DNA from: Christensenella sp. UBA1252
Lineage (GTDB): Bacteria; Bacillota; Clostridia; Christensenellales; CAG-1252
Assembly (NCBI GenBank): GCA_002308575.1
Contig: DBVY01000053.1
Coordinates: 1-12,715 of the forward strand
Reading direction: 5' to 3'
Length of the DNA: 12,715 bases
The position numbers were made by a program, and so were the translations under genes. Of the stretch, positions 4,620 to 12,715 are shown piece by piece. The notes beneath the pieces were generated by a model, which did not search any database, was not told the DNA's origin, and was given only the letters and a program-made list of their open reading frames with translations. Each line of letters starts with the position of its first letter. Within the stretch, counting starts at the first letter, position 1.

Positions 4620-5504
4620 ATGGACAGCATTTTTAAGGGAGCCGCAACCGCAATCATTACCCCGATGAAAAACGGAGAGGTCGATTTCGACGCGCTCGAC
4701 AGACTCGTCGATTTTCAAATCGACGGCGGGATCGACGCACTTGTAGCGGCGGGAACGACGGGAGAGAGCAGCACGCTGACGGACGAGGAGCACGTGGAAG
4801 TCATCACGCGCGTCGTCAAACGGGCGGCGGGCAGAGTACCCGTCATTGCGGGAACGGGCAGCAACGACTGCGCCTATGCGATCAAACTTTCGTCGGACGC
4901 TTGCAGGGTCGGCGCGGACGCGCTCTTGCTCGTTACGCCCTATTATAACAAAGCCACGCAGGGCGGTTTGATCGAGCTTTACACCGCCGTTGCGGAAAGC
5001 GTGGATAAGCCGATCATTCTCTATAACGTTCCGTCGAGAACGGGCGTCAACATCGAGCCGCAAACCTACGCCGCGCTCGCGAAAGTCAAAAATATTCGCG
5101 CAATCAAAGAAGCGTCCGGCAACATCGGAAAAGCGGTGGAAACGATGGCGCTCGTAAACGGCAAGCTCGACCTTTACAGCGGAAACGATGATCAGATCGT
5201 TCCGTTGATGAGCCTCGGCGGCGTCGGCGTGATCAGCGTTCTTTCCAATCTGCTTCCGAAAGAAACGAGCGAAATCTGCCACGCCTTTTTGAGAGGCGAC
5301 GTGCAAAAAGCGGCGCAACTGCAATTTAAGTACATTCCCCTGATCCAAGCCTTGTTCTCCGAGGTCAACCCGATCCCGGTCAAGGCGGCGATGACCCGCC
5401 TCGGTTTCGGCGACGGATCGATCCGCTTGCCCTTAACGAAGATCGAAAAGGCGCACGAAGAAAATCTCCTTACGAGAATGAGAGAAGCGGGGCTGAACGT
5501 TTGA
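4620..5504 (+). CDS. dapA: 4-hydroxy-tetrahydrodipicolinate synthase
   Basis: DapA condenses pyruvate with L-aspartate semialdehyde, the first committed step to diaminopimelate and lysine, in the cytoplasm. The 294-aa length is typical. The active site is complete: Schiff-base lysine K163 (RAIKEASG), T46-T47 (GTTGES), Y109, Y135 (YNVPSRTG) and R140. These sit at the E. coli numbers plus two. At the allosteric lysine site the E. coli H53 and E84 positions are D55 and Y86, while H56 is kept as H58. This suggests weak or absent feedback by lysine, as in many Gram-positive enzymes. The start is fixed by AGGAGG at a 6-nt spacing. It is the first gene of the operon, one base ahead of dapB. Confidence 0.97.
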   Translation: MDSIFKGAATAIITPMKNGEVDFDALDRLVDFQIDGGIDALVAAGTTGESSTLTDEEHVEVITRVVKRAAGRVPVIAGTGSNDCAYAIKLSSDACRVGADALLLVTPYYNKATQGGLIELYTAVAESVDKPIILYNVPSRTGVNIEPQTYAALAKVKNIRAIKEASGNIGKAVETMALVNGKLDLYSGNDDQIVPLMSLGGVGVISVLSNLLPKETSEICHAFLRGDVQKAAQLQFKYIPLIQALFSEVNPIPVKAAMTRLGFGDGSIRLPLTKIEKAHEENLLTRMREAGLNV

Positions 5505-5505
5505 T

Positions 5506-6249
5506 ATGAAAGTCATCGTAAACGGAGCGGGCGGCAGGCTCGGCGAAGAGGTCATCAAAGAAGCGAAGGCGGCGGGCTATGAGGTCGTAGCGGTCGATCA
5601 AAGAGGGCAGAGCGCGGAAGAAAAGACCTACGCAAGCCTTTTCGATTACAAGGGCGACGCGGACGTGATCGTGGATTTTTCTTTCCACCTCGCAACCAAA
5701 GAACTGACGGAGTACGCCGTTCAAAACAAGATCCCGACCGTGATCGCAACGACGGGGCAGACGGACGAAGAAAAGGGGATGATCCGCGAGGCGGCGAAAA
5801 AGATCCCCGTCTTTTTCAGCGCGAATATGAGCGTCGGCGTGGCGCTTTTGACTGCGCTCGTCAAAAAGGCGGCGGCGTTTTTGAAAGAGGACGACGTCGA
5901 GATCATCGAATATCACCATAACAGAAAAGCGGACGCGCCTTCGGGCACCGCGCTGATGATCGCGAGCGCGATCGAGAGCGCGCGCGGCGAAATGAATAAG
6001 ATCGTCGGCAGAAGCGGCGTTCGCAAAAGAGAAAAGGGCGATCTCGGGATCAGCGCCGTTCGAATCGGAAACGTCGTCGGCAAGCACGAGATCATGATGA
6101 GCGACGGCGTGGAAACTTTGACGATCACCCACGAAGCGCACGACAAAGCCCTGTTTGCGCGCGGCGCGATCAAAGCCGCGGCGTTCCTCACCGGAAAAGA
6201 GCCCGGGCTTTACACGATGCAAGATCTGGTGGAGGGTGAGATCGTATGA
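5506..6249 (+). CDS. dapB: 4-hydroxy-tetrahydrodipicolinate reductase
   Basis: DapB reduces the DapA product to tetrahydrodipicolinate with NAD(P)H. The N-terminal Rossmann fold shows GAGGRLG (7-13), VDFSF (56-60) and ATTGQT (81-86). The substrate domain shows EYHHNRKADAPSGTA (135-149), with catalytic H137, the neighbouring H138 and K141. The C-terminal part returns to the nucleotide-binding domain with the usual SDGVETLTITHEA and FARGA segments. At 247 aa it has the shorter length usual in Clostridia. The ATG lies one nucleotide after the dapA stop, so translation is probably coupled. Its stop overlaps the dapF start (ATGA). Confidence 0.96.
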   Translation: MKVIVNGAGGRLGEEVIKEAKAAGYEVVAVDQRGQSAEEKTYASLFDYKGDADVIVDFSFHLATKELTEYAVQNKIPTVIATTGQTDEEKGMIREAAKKIPVFFSANMSVGVALLTALVKKAAAFLKEDDVEIIEYHHNRKADAPSGTALMIASAIESARGEMNKIVGRSGVRKREKGDLGISAVRIGNVVGKHEIMMSDGVETLTITHEAHDKALFARGAIKAAAFLTGKEPGLYTMQDLVEGEIV

Positions 6250-7088
6250 AGATCCCCTTTACCAAAATGCACGGCGCGGGCAACGATTATATTTACGTTA
6301 ATTGCTTGGACGGTTTGTTTTTCGATCCGTCCGATTTTGCTTTGAAAGCTTCGCCCCGCCATTTTTCGGTCGGCGCGGACGGCGTCGTTTTGATTATGAA
6401 AAGCGACGTTGCGGACGCGAAGATGCGCATGTTCAACGCGGACGGCAGCGAAGGAAAGATGTGCGGCAACGCGATCCGTTGCGTCGGAAAGTATCTTTCG
6501 GACGGCGGCTTCGTTCAAAAGGACACGATCACGATCGAAACCCTTTCCGGCATTAAAACGCTGTCCTTGAAAAAAGAGGGCGGCGTCGTTTCTTCGGTTT
6601 CGGTCGATATGGGCGTCGCGTCGTTCGAAAAGGCGTCGATCCCCGTTTTGTGCGAGGGCGCGCAAATGATCGACGAGCCCGTTTCCCTGTTTGATAAAAC
6701 GTGGCGTATGACGGCGGTTTCGATGGGTAATCCGCACGCCGTTATCTTTACGACGGGGGTTTCCGAACTGCCGCTCGAAAAGATCGGCCCTTCTTTTGAA
6801 ACCTTGCCGATTTTCCCCGAACGGGTCAACACCGAATTCGTCGAGATCCTTTCCGACCGCGAGCTTTTGATGCGCGTTTGGGAAAGAGGGAGCGGCGAAA
6901 CGTTCGCATGCGGAACGGGCGCTTCCGCCACGGTTGCCGCCGCGGTCAAAAACGGCATTTGCAAGGCGGGCGAAAAAGTCCGCGTTCGTTTGTTGGGCGG
7001 CGATCTTTTGATCACCGTTTCGAAGGAGTATCGCGTAACGATGGAAGGCGGCGCGACCAAAGTGTACGAAGGAGTGTACGAATTATGA
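6246..7088 (+). CDS. dapF: Diaminopimelate epimerase
   Basis: DapF converts LL-diaminopimelate to the meso form, the substrate both for lysine and for peptidoglycan cross-links. It is a 280-aa two-domain enzyme of normal length. The two catalytic cysteines are present: C73 in MCGNAIRCV (72-80) and C222 in FACGTGASA (220-228). Substrate-binding segments GAGNDYIYVN (10-19), VGADG (42-46), MGNPH (160-164) and WERGSGET (212-219) are all intact. It overlaps dapB by ATGA, and its own TGA overlaps the dapL start. Here it precedes dapL, although in the pathway it acts after it. Confidence 0.97.
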   Translation: MKIPFTKMHGAGNDYIYVNCLDGLFFDPSDFALKASPRHFSVGADGVVLIMKSDVADAKMRMFNADGSEGKMCGNAIRCVGKYLSDGGFVQKDTITIETLSGIKTLSLKKEGGVVSSVSVDMGVASFEKASIPVLCEGAQMIDEPVSLFDKTWRMTAVSMGNPHAVIFTTGVSELPLEKIGPSFETLPIFPERVNTEFVEILSDRELLMRVWERGSGETFACGTGASATVAAAVKNGICKAGEKVRVRLLGGDLLITVSKEYRVTMEGGATKVYEGVYEL

Positions 7089-8272
7089 TGAAGATCAAAG
7101 TAAACGAAAATTTTTCCGCGCTCAAAGAGAGCTATCTTTTCTCCGAGATCGGGAAAAAGGTCAAAGCGTATAAAGAGGCGCACCCCGATAAAAAGGTCAT
7201 TCGCCTCGGCATCGGCGACGTTACGCTTCCCTTGGCCCCCGTCGTGATCCAAGCGATGGAAAAGGCGGTCGCGGAAATGGGCGTCAAAGAAACCTTCCGC
7301 GGATATCCGCCCGAATACGGACACGATTTCCTGCGCGAGGCGATCTCCGCCTACTATAAGCGCAAAGGCGTTTCGGTGGCGGCGTCCGACGTCTTCGTTT
7401 CTGACGGCGCGAAGAGCGACGTCGGCAACATCGTCGATATCCTCGGCAAAAACACGATCCTGATCCCGTCGCCCGTCTATCCCGTTTATATGGACAGCAA
7501 CGTGATGAGCGGCAACAAGATCGAGCTTTTGGAGGCGGGCGAAGCGGACGGATTCCTCGGCGCGCCCGACGTTCTCGACGGCGAAACCTACGTGATCTAT
7601 ATCTGCTCGCCGAACAATCCGACCGGCGCGACCTACGACAGAGCGGGGCTCAAAGCGTGGGTCGATTACGCGCTGAAAAGCGGCTCGCTGATCATCTTCG
7701 ACAGCGCTTACGAAGCCTTTATCCACGGCGACTATCCTCATTCGATCTACGAGATCGAAGGCGCGGAAAATTGCGCGATCGAGATTTGCAGTTTTTCCAA
7801 AACGGCGGGCTTTACCGGTACGCGTTGCGCTTGGACGGTCGTTCCGAGCGCGCTCGAAACCGAGGACGGTTTCTCTCTCAAAAAGCTTTGGGCGCGGCGC
7901 CAAGCCACGAAATTCAACGGCGTTTCCTATCCCGTCCAACGCGGCGCGGAAGCGGCGCTCTCCGAAGAGGGCGTAAAGGAATGCTCGGCGCTCGTCGAAT
8001 ACTATATGGAAAACGCGCGCTTGATCTCTTCGGCTTTGAGAGAAAAAGGGATCTGGCACACGGGCGGCGTTTGCTCCCCGTACATTTGGCTGAAATGCCC
8101 GAACGGTCTTTCGGGCTGGGAATTCTTCGATCTGTTGCTCGATAAAGTGCAGGTCGTCGGAACGCCGGGCGAAGGCTTCGGCGATGCGGGCGCCGGATAC
8201 TTCCGTTTGACGGCGTTCGGGAGCCGTGAAGACACGAAAGAAGCGGTGGAACGTCTGAAAGCGATTTTGTGA
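7085..8272 (+). CDS. dapL: LL-diaminopimelate aminotransferase
   Basis: DapL makes LL-diaminopimelate from tetrahydrodipicolinate and glutamate in one PLP-dependent step, replacing the DapD/DapC/DapE succinylase or acetylase route. It is 395 aa, fold-type I. Motifs include RGYPPEYGHDFLREAI (72-87), SDGAKSD (106-112), YPVYMDSNVM (132-141), SPNNPTG (175-181), FDSAYEAF (205-212), PLP lysine K239 in SFSKTAGFTGTR (236-247), and the carboxylate-binding R374 in YFRLTAFG. These segments match DapL rather than general aspartate aminotransferases. The start is ATG at 7085, overlapping the dapF stop, with GAAGGAG (7068-7074) 10 nt before it; a second ATG follows directly at 7088. The same frame is open further upstream inside dapF, but that part is not coding. 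Confidence 0.95.
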   Translation: MMKIKVNENFSALKESYLFSEIGKKVKAYKEAHPDKKVIRLGIGDVTLPLAPVVIQAMEKAVAEMGVKETFRGYPPEYGHDFLREAISAYYKRKGVSVAASDVFVSDGAKSDVGNIVDILGKNTILIPSPVYPVYMDSNVMSGNKIELLEAGEADGFLGAPDVLDGETYVIYICSPNNPTGATYDRAGLKAWVDYALKSGSLIIFDSAYEAFIHGDYPHSIYEIEGAENCAIEICSFSKTAGFTGTRCAWTVVPSALETEDGFSLKKLWARRQATKFNGVSYPVQRGAEAALSEEGVKECSALVEYYMENARLISSALREKGIWHTGGVCSPYIWLKCPNGLSGWEFFDLLLDKVQVVGTPGEGFGDAGAGYFRLTAFGSREDTKEAVERLKAIL

Positions 8273-8307
8273 TCGAAAGGAAACGAAACGGAAGAAAAGG
8301 AGATCGT

Positions 8308-9603
8308 ATGTTACACACAAATCTCGGGATCAATGAAAAAGGGCATTTGACGCTCGGCGGCGCGGACGTCGTTTCGCTCGCCGAAAAGTACGGAACGCCT
8401 TTGATGCTTTTGGATAAGGAGCGCGTACGCCGCAATATCCGCATGTACAAAAAGGCGGTCGAGGAATGCTTCGGAAAAGGAAGCTTGCCGCTTTTTGCTT
8501 CGAAAGCGCTTTGTTTTAAGGATATTTATCGTTTGGCGAAAGAGGAAGGGATCGGCATGGACGCGGTTTCCGTCGGCGAACTCTTTACGGCGGAGCAAGC
8601 GGGCTTCGACCTCTCTCTCGCTTATTTTCACGGAAACAACAAAACGGACGCGGATATCGCGTTCGCGGTGGATCACGGCGTCGGAACGTTCGTCGTGGAT
8701 AACGAAGACGAGCTTCGCGCGCTGCAAGCCTATCTCGAAACGGTCGGCAAGCGCCAAAAGATCTTGCTTCGCATCACGCCGGGCATCGATCCGCACACGC
8801 ATAAAGCGATCGTAACGGGCAGCGTGGACAGCAAGTTCGGCTCCGCGATCGAAACCGGACAAGCCGAGGAGATCACGCGCCTTGCTCTCTCTTTAAAGAA
8901 TGTCGATTTGGTCGGGTTCCATTGCCATATCGGTTCGCAGATCTTCGAGATCGATCCGTTTACCGAGGCGGCGGACGTTATGCTCCGCTATATCGCGTAC
9001 ATCAAAGCGCAAACGGGATTCGAAGCGAAAATCTTGAATCTCGGCGGCGGACTCGGCGTAAAATACGTCGAGGGGCAAACCGAACTCGATTACGCGGCGG
9101 TTATCAAGAAAATGGCGGAAGCGATCAAGCTTCGCGCGGCGGCTGCCTCTACGGCGTTTCCGTTGATCCTGCTCGAACCCGGGCGTTCGCTCGTGGCGGA
9201 CGCGGGATTGACGGTCTACACCGTCGGCAGCGTTAAAACGATCAAAGGATATAAGAGCTACGTGTCGGTGGACGGCGGCATGCCGGACAACCCGCGTTTC
9301 GCGCTTTACGAAGCGCCCTATACCGTGCTTCTTGCGAATAAGGCGGGCGAAAAGGCGAATTTCCCCTGTTCGGTCGTCGGTCGTTGCTGTGAAAGCGGCG
9401 ATATCTTGCAGGAAAACGTTTCCCTTCCTTCTCCGAAGCGCGGCGATTATCTCGCGGTGCTTTGCACGGGCGCCTACAATTACTCGATGGCTTCGAATTA
9501 TAACAGGATCCCCCGTCCTGCGATCGTTTGGATCGAAAAAGGGGAAGACAGGATCGCAGTTCGCCGTGAAACGAACGAAGATATGATCCGTTTGGAGGTA
9601 TGA
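8308..9603 (+). CDS. lysA: Diaminopimelate decarboxylase
   Basis: LysA decarboxylates meso-diaminopimelate to L-lysine, the last step of the pathway. It is 431 aa, fold-type III PLP enzyme. PLP lysine K66 lies in ASKAL (64-68). HCHIGSQ (205-211), GGGLG (246-250) and EPGRS (290-294) bind cofactor phosphate and substrate. The C-terminal domain carries VDGGMPDN (321-328), CESGD (361-365), whose cysteine completes the partner's active site, and GAYNYSMASNYN (388-399). The start is ATG 8308 with AAAAGGAG (8295-8302) 5 nt upstream; a GTG at 8269 in frame overlaps dapL and lacks a ribosome site. malQ begins 3 nt after its stop. Confidence 0.96.
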   Translation: MLHTNLGINEKGHLTLGGADVVSLAEKYGTPLMLLDKERVRRNIRMYKKAVEECFGKGSLPLFASKALCFKDIYRLAKEEGIGMDAVSVGELFTAEQAGFDLSLAYFHGNNKTDADIAFAVDHGVGTFVVDNEDELRALQAYLETVGKRQKILLRITPGIDPHTHKAIVTGSVDSKFGSAIETGQAEEITRLALSLKNVDLVGFHCHIGSQIFEIDPFTEAADVMLRYIAYIKAQTGFEAKILNLGGGLGVKYVEGQTELDYAAVIKKMAEAIKLRAAAASTAFPLILLEPGRSLVADAGLTVYTVGSVKTIKGYKSYVSVDGGMPDNPRFALYEAPYTVLLANKAGEKANFPCSVVGRCCESGDILQENVSLPSPKRGDYLAVLCTGAYNYSMASNYNRIPRPAIVWIEKGEDRIAVRRETNEDMIRLEV

Positions 9604-9606
9604 TTT

Positions 9607-11085
9607 ATGGATAGAAAGGCAGGCGTTTTATTACCGGTTTCCGCGCTCCCTTCGGACGAAGGGATCGGAACGCTCGGACCGAGCGCGTATGCGTTCGTCG
9701 ATTTCCTCGCTTCTTGCGGCGTTTCGATTTGGCAGGTCCTCCCGCTGACTCCGACGTTGGACGGGAACTCTCCGTATCAATCCGTTGCGGCGGAAGCGTT
9801 CGATCCTCTGTATATCGATCTGTTCGAGCTCGTGAACAAGGGCTTGTTGAAAAAGGAAGAATTGCCCGAAGCGTGTAAGGAAAAGGTCCGTTACGAGTAT
9901 TTGAAGAAAGCGAAAGCGGAGGCGTTGCGCCTTGCGTTTTCCCGCTTCGATAAGAAGGATCCCGATTTCGTTGCCTTCGAAAAGGAAGGAGCGTTCCGCC
10001 CCTACGCGGAATTCTCGGCGATGCTTGAAAAGTTCGGCGGAAAGATCTTTTACGATTGGCCGGACGGCTACGACGTTTACGACGAAGCGAAGATGGAGAA
10101 ATTCCTTTCTGAAAATCGCGACCTGTATCTCTATTACGTGTTTACGCAGTTCTTTGCGTTCAAACAATGGATGGCTTTGAAGGCTTATGCGAACGAAAAG
10201 GGGATCGCCATTCTCGGCGACGCGCCGATCTATCTCGCTTTGAACAGCGTGGAAGTGTATACGCACCCCGAAATGTTTATGCTCGGGGAAAACCGTCGCC
10301 CGACGCTCGTTGCGGGCGTTCCGCCCGATTATTTCAACGAAGAGGGTCAGCTCTGGGGCAACCCCCTTTACAATTGGGAACAAATGAAAGGCACGGGTTA
10401 CGCTTGGTGGCACGCGCGCTTGCATAAAGCGCTGACGATCTTCGACATTTTGAGGATCGACCATTTCCGCGGGTTGGATCGTTTCTACACGATCGAGAAC
10501 GGCTCGATCAACGCGAAAAACGGAAAATGGATGAAAGGTCCGGGCGCCGAGCTTTTCGAAGGATTCGAGAACGCGCCGATCGTGGCGGAAGATCTCGGTT
10601 ACGTGGACGACAGCCTCCGCGAAATGCTTCGCAAGGTTGGATACCCCGGCATGAAGATCTACGAATTCGGAATGGACGGCGATCCGTGGAACGAGCATAA
10701 ACCCACGAATTACGTCGAAAACTGCGTCGCTTACACGGGTACGCACGACAATATGCCGTTCAGGGCGTACTTGGAGCAACTCAGCAAAGAAGAAAAGAAG
10801 ACTGCGGTCACGGACGTTGAAACGCAGGCGAGGATCTTGTCCGTCCGCCCGAGATTGAATAACAACGTGTCTTTGACGAAGACGGCGATCGAAACGCTTC
10901 TCGCATCTCGCGCGCGTTATGCGATCTGCCCGATGCAAGATCTTTTGACGCTCGGAAACGAAAGCAGAATGAACACGCCGGCGCTCGTCAGCGAGGATAA
11001 CTGGGCGTGGAGATTGGATCCCGCGCTTTTGACGGAAAGATTGCGCTCTTGGATCAAAAAGGCGATCAAGGAATCGAACCGCTGA
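9607..11085 (+). CDS. malQ: 4-alpha-glucanotransferase (GH77, amylomaltase)
   Basis: MalQ transfers alpha-1,4-glucan segments between maltodextrins in the cytoplasm, releasing glucose and lengthening chains for phosphorylase. It is 492 aa, the compact bacterial form without an N-terminal extension. The GH77 opening (GVLLPVSALPS, then GIGTLG) is present. Catalytic residues are D285 in RIDHFRG (283-289), E328 in AEDLG (327-331) and D381 in THDN (379-382). The C-terminal QDLLTLGNESRMNTP and WAWRL are typical. GGAGG lies 8 nt before the ATG and within the end of lysA, so it is read in the same operon as the lysine genes although it belongs to glycogen/maltodextrin metabolism. Confidence 0.95.
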   Translation: MDRKAGVLLPVSALPSDEGIGTLGPSAYAFVDFLASCGVSIWQVLPLTPTLDGNSPYQSVAAEAFDPLYIDLFELVNKGLLKKEELPEACKEKVRYEYLKKAKAEALRLAFSRFDKKDPDFVAFEKEGAFRPYAEFSAMLEKFGGKIFYDWPDGYDVYDEAKMEKFLSENRDLYLYYVFTQFFAFKQWMALKAYANEKGIAILGDAPIYLALNSVEVYTHPEMFMLGENRRPTLVAGVPPDYFNEEGQLWGNPLYNWEQMKGTGYAWWHARLHKALTIFDILRIDHFRGLDRFYTIENGSINAKNGKWMKGPGAELFEGFENAPIVAEDLGYVDDSLREMLRKVGYPGMKIYEFGMDGDPWNEHKPTNYVENCVAYTGTHDNMPFRAYLEQLSKEEKKTAVTDVETQARILSVRPRLNNNVSLTKTAIETLLASRARYAICPMQDLLTLGNESRMNTPALVSEDNWAWRLDPALLTERLRSWIKKAIKESNR

Positions 11086-11124
11086 GCGGAAGAGATAAAA
11101 GAAAAACAAAAGGGAAGAGGGATT

Positions 11125-12444
11125 ATGTGTAAAAAAACGGTAAAGAAGGAAAGGATCAGTTCGATCGACAGCAGAATGAATTTGGAGCGTTTCGGCGGAC
11201 TCTTACACCTCGTTCGGGAATTCGAAAGGGATCTCCCGAGTGAACTTCTCAAACACACGTTCGAAAAGTGCTTTTTCAACACGATCTATACGACGACGTT
11301 TTTCGAAAAGGACGGGTCGGTGTTCGTGCTGACGGGGGATATCCCCGCGATGTGGCTCCGCGATTCGGCGGCGCAGATGATGCAGTATCTTTTCTTCGCA
11401 AAGCGTTGCGAAGAAGTGCATGGCTTGATCAAAGGCGTTTTGAAAAAACAATTTACTTACATTTTGATCGATCCGTATGCAAACGCGTTCAATCAAAATC
11501 AAAACGGACACGGACATATCCGCGATCTGCCGAAGCCTTCTCCGTGGGTTTGGGAAAGGAAATTCGAATTGGATTCTTTGTGCTATCCGTTTTTACTTGC
11601 CGCCCGCTACTATGAAGCGACGGAGGACGAAACGATCTTTGACGAACTCTTCTTCCAAGCGTTCGACGAGATGATCCGCGTGTTTACCGTCGAGCAAGAC
11701 CACGCGAACAAGTCCGATTATTATCACGAGATCCCGGGCAGAGATTCCTCGCGCTGGTGCGGTAAGGGCGCGCCCGTTTCGGGCGGCGGCCTCGTTTGGT
11801 CGGGCTATCGTCCGAGCGACGACAAGTGCGAATACGGCTATTATATTCCCGGCAATATGTTTATTTGCTCCGTTCTGTCTATGCTGGCGCCGATCTTCGA
11901 AAAGAGAGGGGATGCGGAACGCGCCGCGGTTTGCAACCGCATGACGGAAACGATCAAGAGCGAGATCGATCGGATCGGAACGGCCGAGGTCGACGGCAAG
12001 AAGATTTACGCGCTCGAAACGGACGGCCTCGGAAACTACAACGTAATGGACGACGCGAACATTCCGAACTTGCTCGCGATCCCGTATTACGAGTATCCGT
12101 TCGTGGACGAAAAGGTCTATAAGAATACGCGCGATTTTATTTTCAGCAAGAAGAACCCCTACTATTACGAGGGCAAGTGCTTGACCGGCGTCGGCAGCCC
12201 GCACACGCCGAAAGATTACGTTTGGCCTCTTTCCATAATCATTCAAGCGCTGACGAGCGAGGACAAGGAAGAGATCCGCTCCCTCGTCGATATGCTCGTT
12301 AAGAGCACGGGCGGCACGGGCTACATTCACGAGGGCGTCTTTAAGGACGACGATATGATCTACACCCGTCCTTGGTTCGCTTGGGCGAATTCGCTGTTCG
12401 CCTATATGATCCTTGCGAAAAAGGACTATTTGATCGAGAAATGA
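11125..12444 (+). CDS. GH125 exo-alpha-1,6-mannosidase
   Basis: This 439-aa protein belongs to glycoside hydrolase family 125, metal-independent inverting enzymes that remove terminal alpha-1,6-linked mannose, for instance from N-glycans. Family-typical segments are TGDIPAMWLRDS (70-81), ELDSLCYP (148-155), SGYRPSDD (226-233), YYIPGNMF (239-246), MDDANIPNLL (308-317), GVGSPHTP (355-362), GYIHEGVF (399-406) and WFAWANSLF (417-425). By position, the acid is probably the aspartate in RPSDD (D232 or D233) and the base E403, matching the Asp/Glu pair of characterised members. There is no signal peptide, so it acts in the cytoplasm on imported mannosides. AGAGG lies about 4 nt before the ATG. It is 39 nt after malQ and overlaps the next gene by ATGA. 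Confidence 0.93.
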   Translation: MCKKTVKKERISSIDSRMNLERFGGLLHLVREFERDLPSELLKHTFEKCFFNTIYTTTFFEKDGSVFVLTGDIPAMWLRDSAAQMMQYLFFAKRCEEVHGLIKGVLKKQFTYILIDPYANAFNQNQNGHGHIRDLPKPSPWVWERKFELDSLCYPFLLAARYYEATEDETIFDELFFQAFDEMIRVFTVEQDHANKSDYYHEIPGRDSSRWCGKGAPVSGGGLVWSGYRPSDDKCEYGYYIPGNMFICSVLSMLAPIFEKRGDAERAAVCNRMTETIKSEIDRIGTAEVDGKKIYALETDGLGNYNVMDDANIPNLLAIPYYEYPFVDEKVYKNTRDFIFSKKNPYYYEGKCLTGVGSPHTPKDYVWPLSIIIQALTSEDKEEIRSLVDMLVKSTGGTGYIHEGVFKDDDMIYTRPWFAWANSLFAYMILAKKDYLIEK

Positions 12445-12715
12445 GCGAACAAGGCAAGCGTATCGCCTATCTTTCCGTAGATATCGGCGCGTCCTCGGGG
12501 CGGCATATCGTTTCGTATCTCGACGGAGGAAAGCTCCGTTTGACCGAAGTGTATCGTTTCCCGAACGGCGTAACGAGAAAAAACGGGCGCCTCTTTTGGG
12601 ATGCGGACGCTCTGTTTCAAGAGATCGTAAACGGACTTAAAGCGGCGAAGCAGAAGGGCTTCGAGCCTTCCTTCGTCGGGATCGATACGTGGGCGGTGGA
12701 TTACGTCCTTTTGGA
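12441..12715 (+). CDS. rhaB: Rhamnulokinase, 5' part only (cut by the window end)
   Basis: The reading frame starts at ATG 12441, overlapping the GH125 stop as ATGA, and stays open for 91 codons to the right edge. The visible part is the first domain of an FGGY sugar kinase that phosphorylates L-rhamnulose with ATP. Diagnostic segments are VDIGASSGR (14-22), the phosphate-binding start; EVYRFPNGV (37-45); GRLFWDADALFQEI (50-63); and VGIDTWAVDYVLL (79-91). The GIDTWAVD block and RFPN are typical of RhaB rather than xylulo-, glycero- or gluconokinases. Strong translational coupling to GH125 is expected, since no separate ribosome site is obvious. Substrate specificity is inferred, because the rest of the protein is outside the window. 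Confidence 0.87.
   Translation, partial: MSEQGKRIAYLSVDIGASSGRHIVSYLDGGKLRLTEVYRFPNGVTRKNGRLFWDADALFQEIVNGLKAAKQKGFEPSFVGIDTWAVDYVLL

Noticed and set aside
6878-7084. N-terminal extension of DapL into dapF
   Set aside because: The frame is open only because of dapF codon bias. The Arg-rich peptide is not aminotransferase-like, and a good ribosome site precedes ATG 7085.
6515-8320. Antisense open frame of about 600 codons opposite dapF and dapL
   Set aside because: Composition is that of a shadow frame (runs of Arg, Phe, Asp, Val), with no domain, and both sense genes are unquestionable.
9631-11109. Long antisense open frame opposite malQ (about 490 codons)
   Set aside because: It mirrors malQ codon by codon, is rich in Arg, Phe and Asp as expected from antisense translation of GC-biased codons, and has no ribosome site or recognisable domain. 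malQ has all its catalytic motifs.

Overview
The window looks like a chromosomal segment from an uncultured, probably gut-associated member of the Clostridia (Bacillota). Four things point there: a Bacillus-type LexA box (CGAAC-N4-GTTCG), strong AGGAGG-like ribosome binding sites, a Y-family polymerase paired with a YolD-like protein, and a diaminopimelate aminotransferase (DapL) lysine pathway. The assignment below phylum or class is inference only.

Left edge to about 1070 is visibly AT-rich. It holds a symmetrical terminator (2-41) and a compact array of four small hairpins separated by the 8-nt spacer (G/T)ATATCAT (44-138). A two-gene divergent unit follows: a small XRE-type repressor (minus strand) and a secreted or lipoprotein-like 136-aa protein of unknown function (plus strand). 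Between them is a consensus promoter carrying two copies of a palindromic operator, and the unit closes with its own terminator.

From 1079 to 2917 is an SOS mutagenesis operon. A consensus promoter with a perfect LexA box just after its -10 drives a UvrX/UmuC-like translesion polymerase. A 150-nt spacer with a strong imperfect hairpin follows, then a YolD-like gene. Two minus-strand genes come next: a four-helix membrane protein of unknown function and a secreted polysaccharide deacetylase.

From 4507 onward one tightly packed plus-strand operon runs off the right edge. dapA, dapB, dapF, dapL and lysA encode every step from aspartate semialdehyde to L-lysine by the aminotransferase variant, which bypasses the succinylase/acetylase steps. 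These are followed, with 3 to 39 nt spacing or ATGA overlaps, by malQ (4-alpha-glucanotransferase), a GH125 exo-alpha-1,6-mannosidase, and the 5' part of rhaB (rhamnulokinase) cut by the window end. No lysine riboswitch is visible ahead of dapA.

There are no tRNA, rRNA, CRISPR or transposase genes that I can see. The 10 kb of lysine and sugar genes are well-known families. The less explained material is the hairpin array, the XRE/secreted-protein unit and the structured spacer in the SOS operon.
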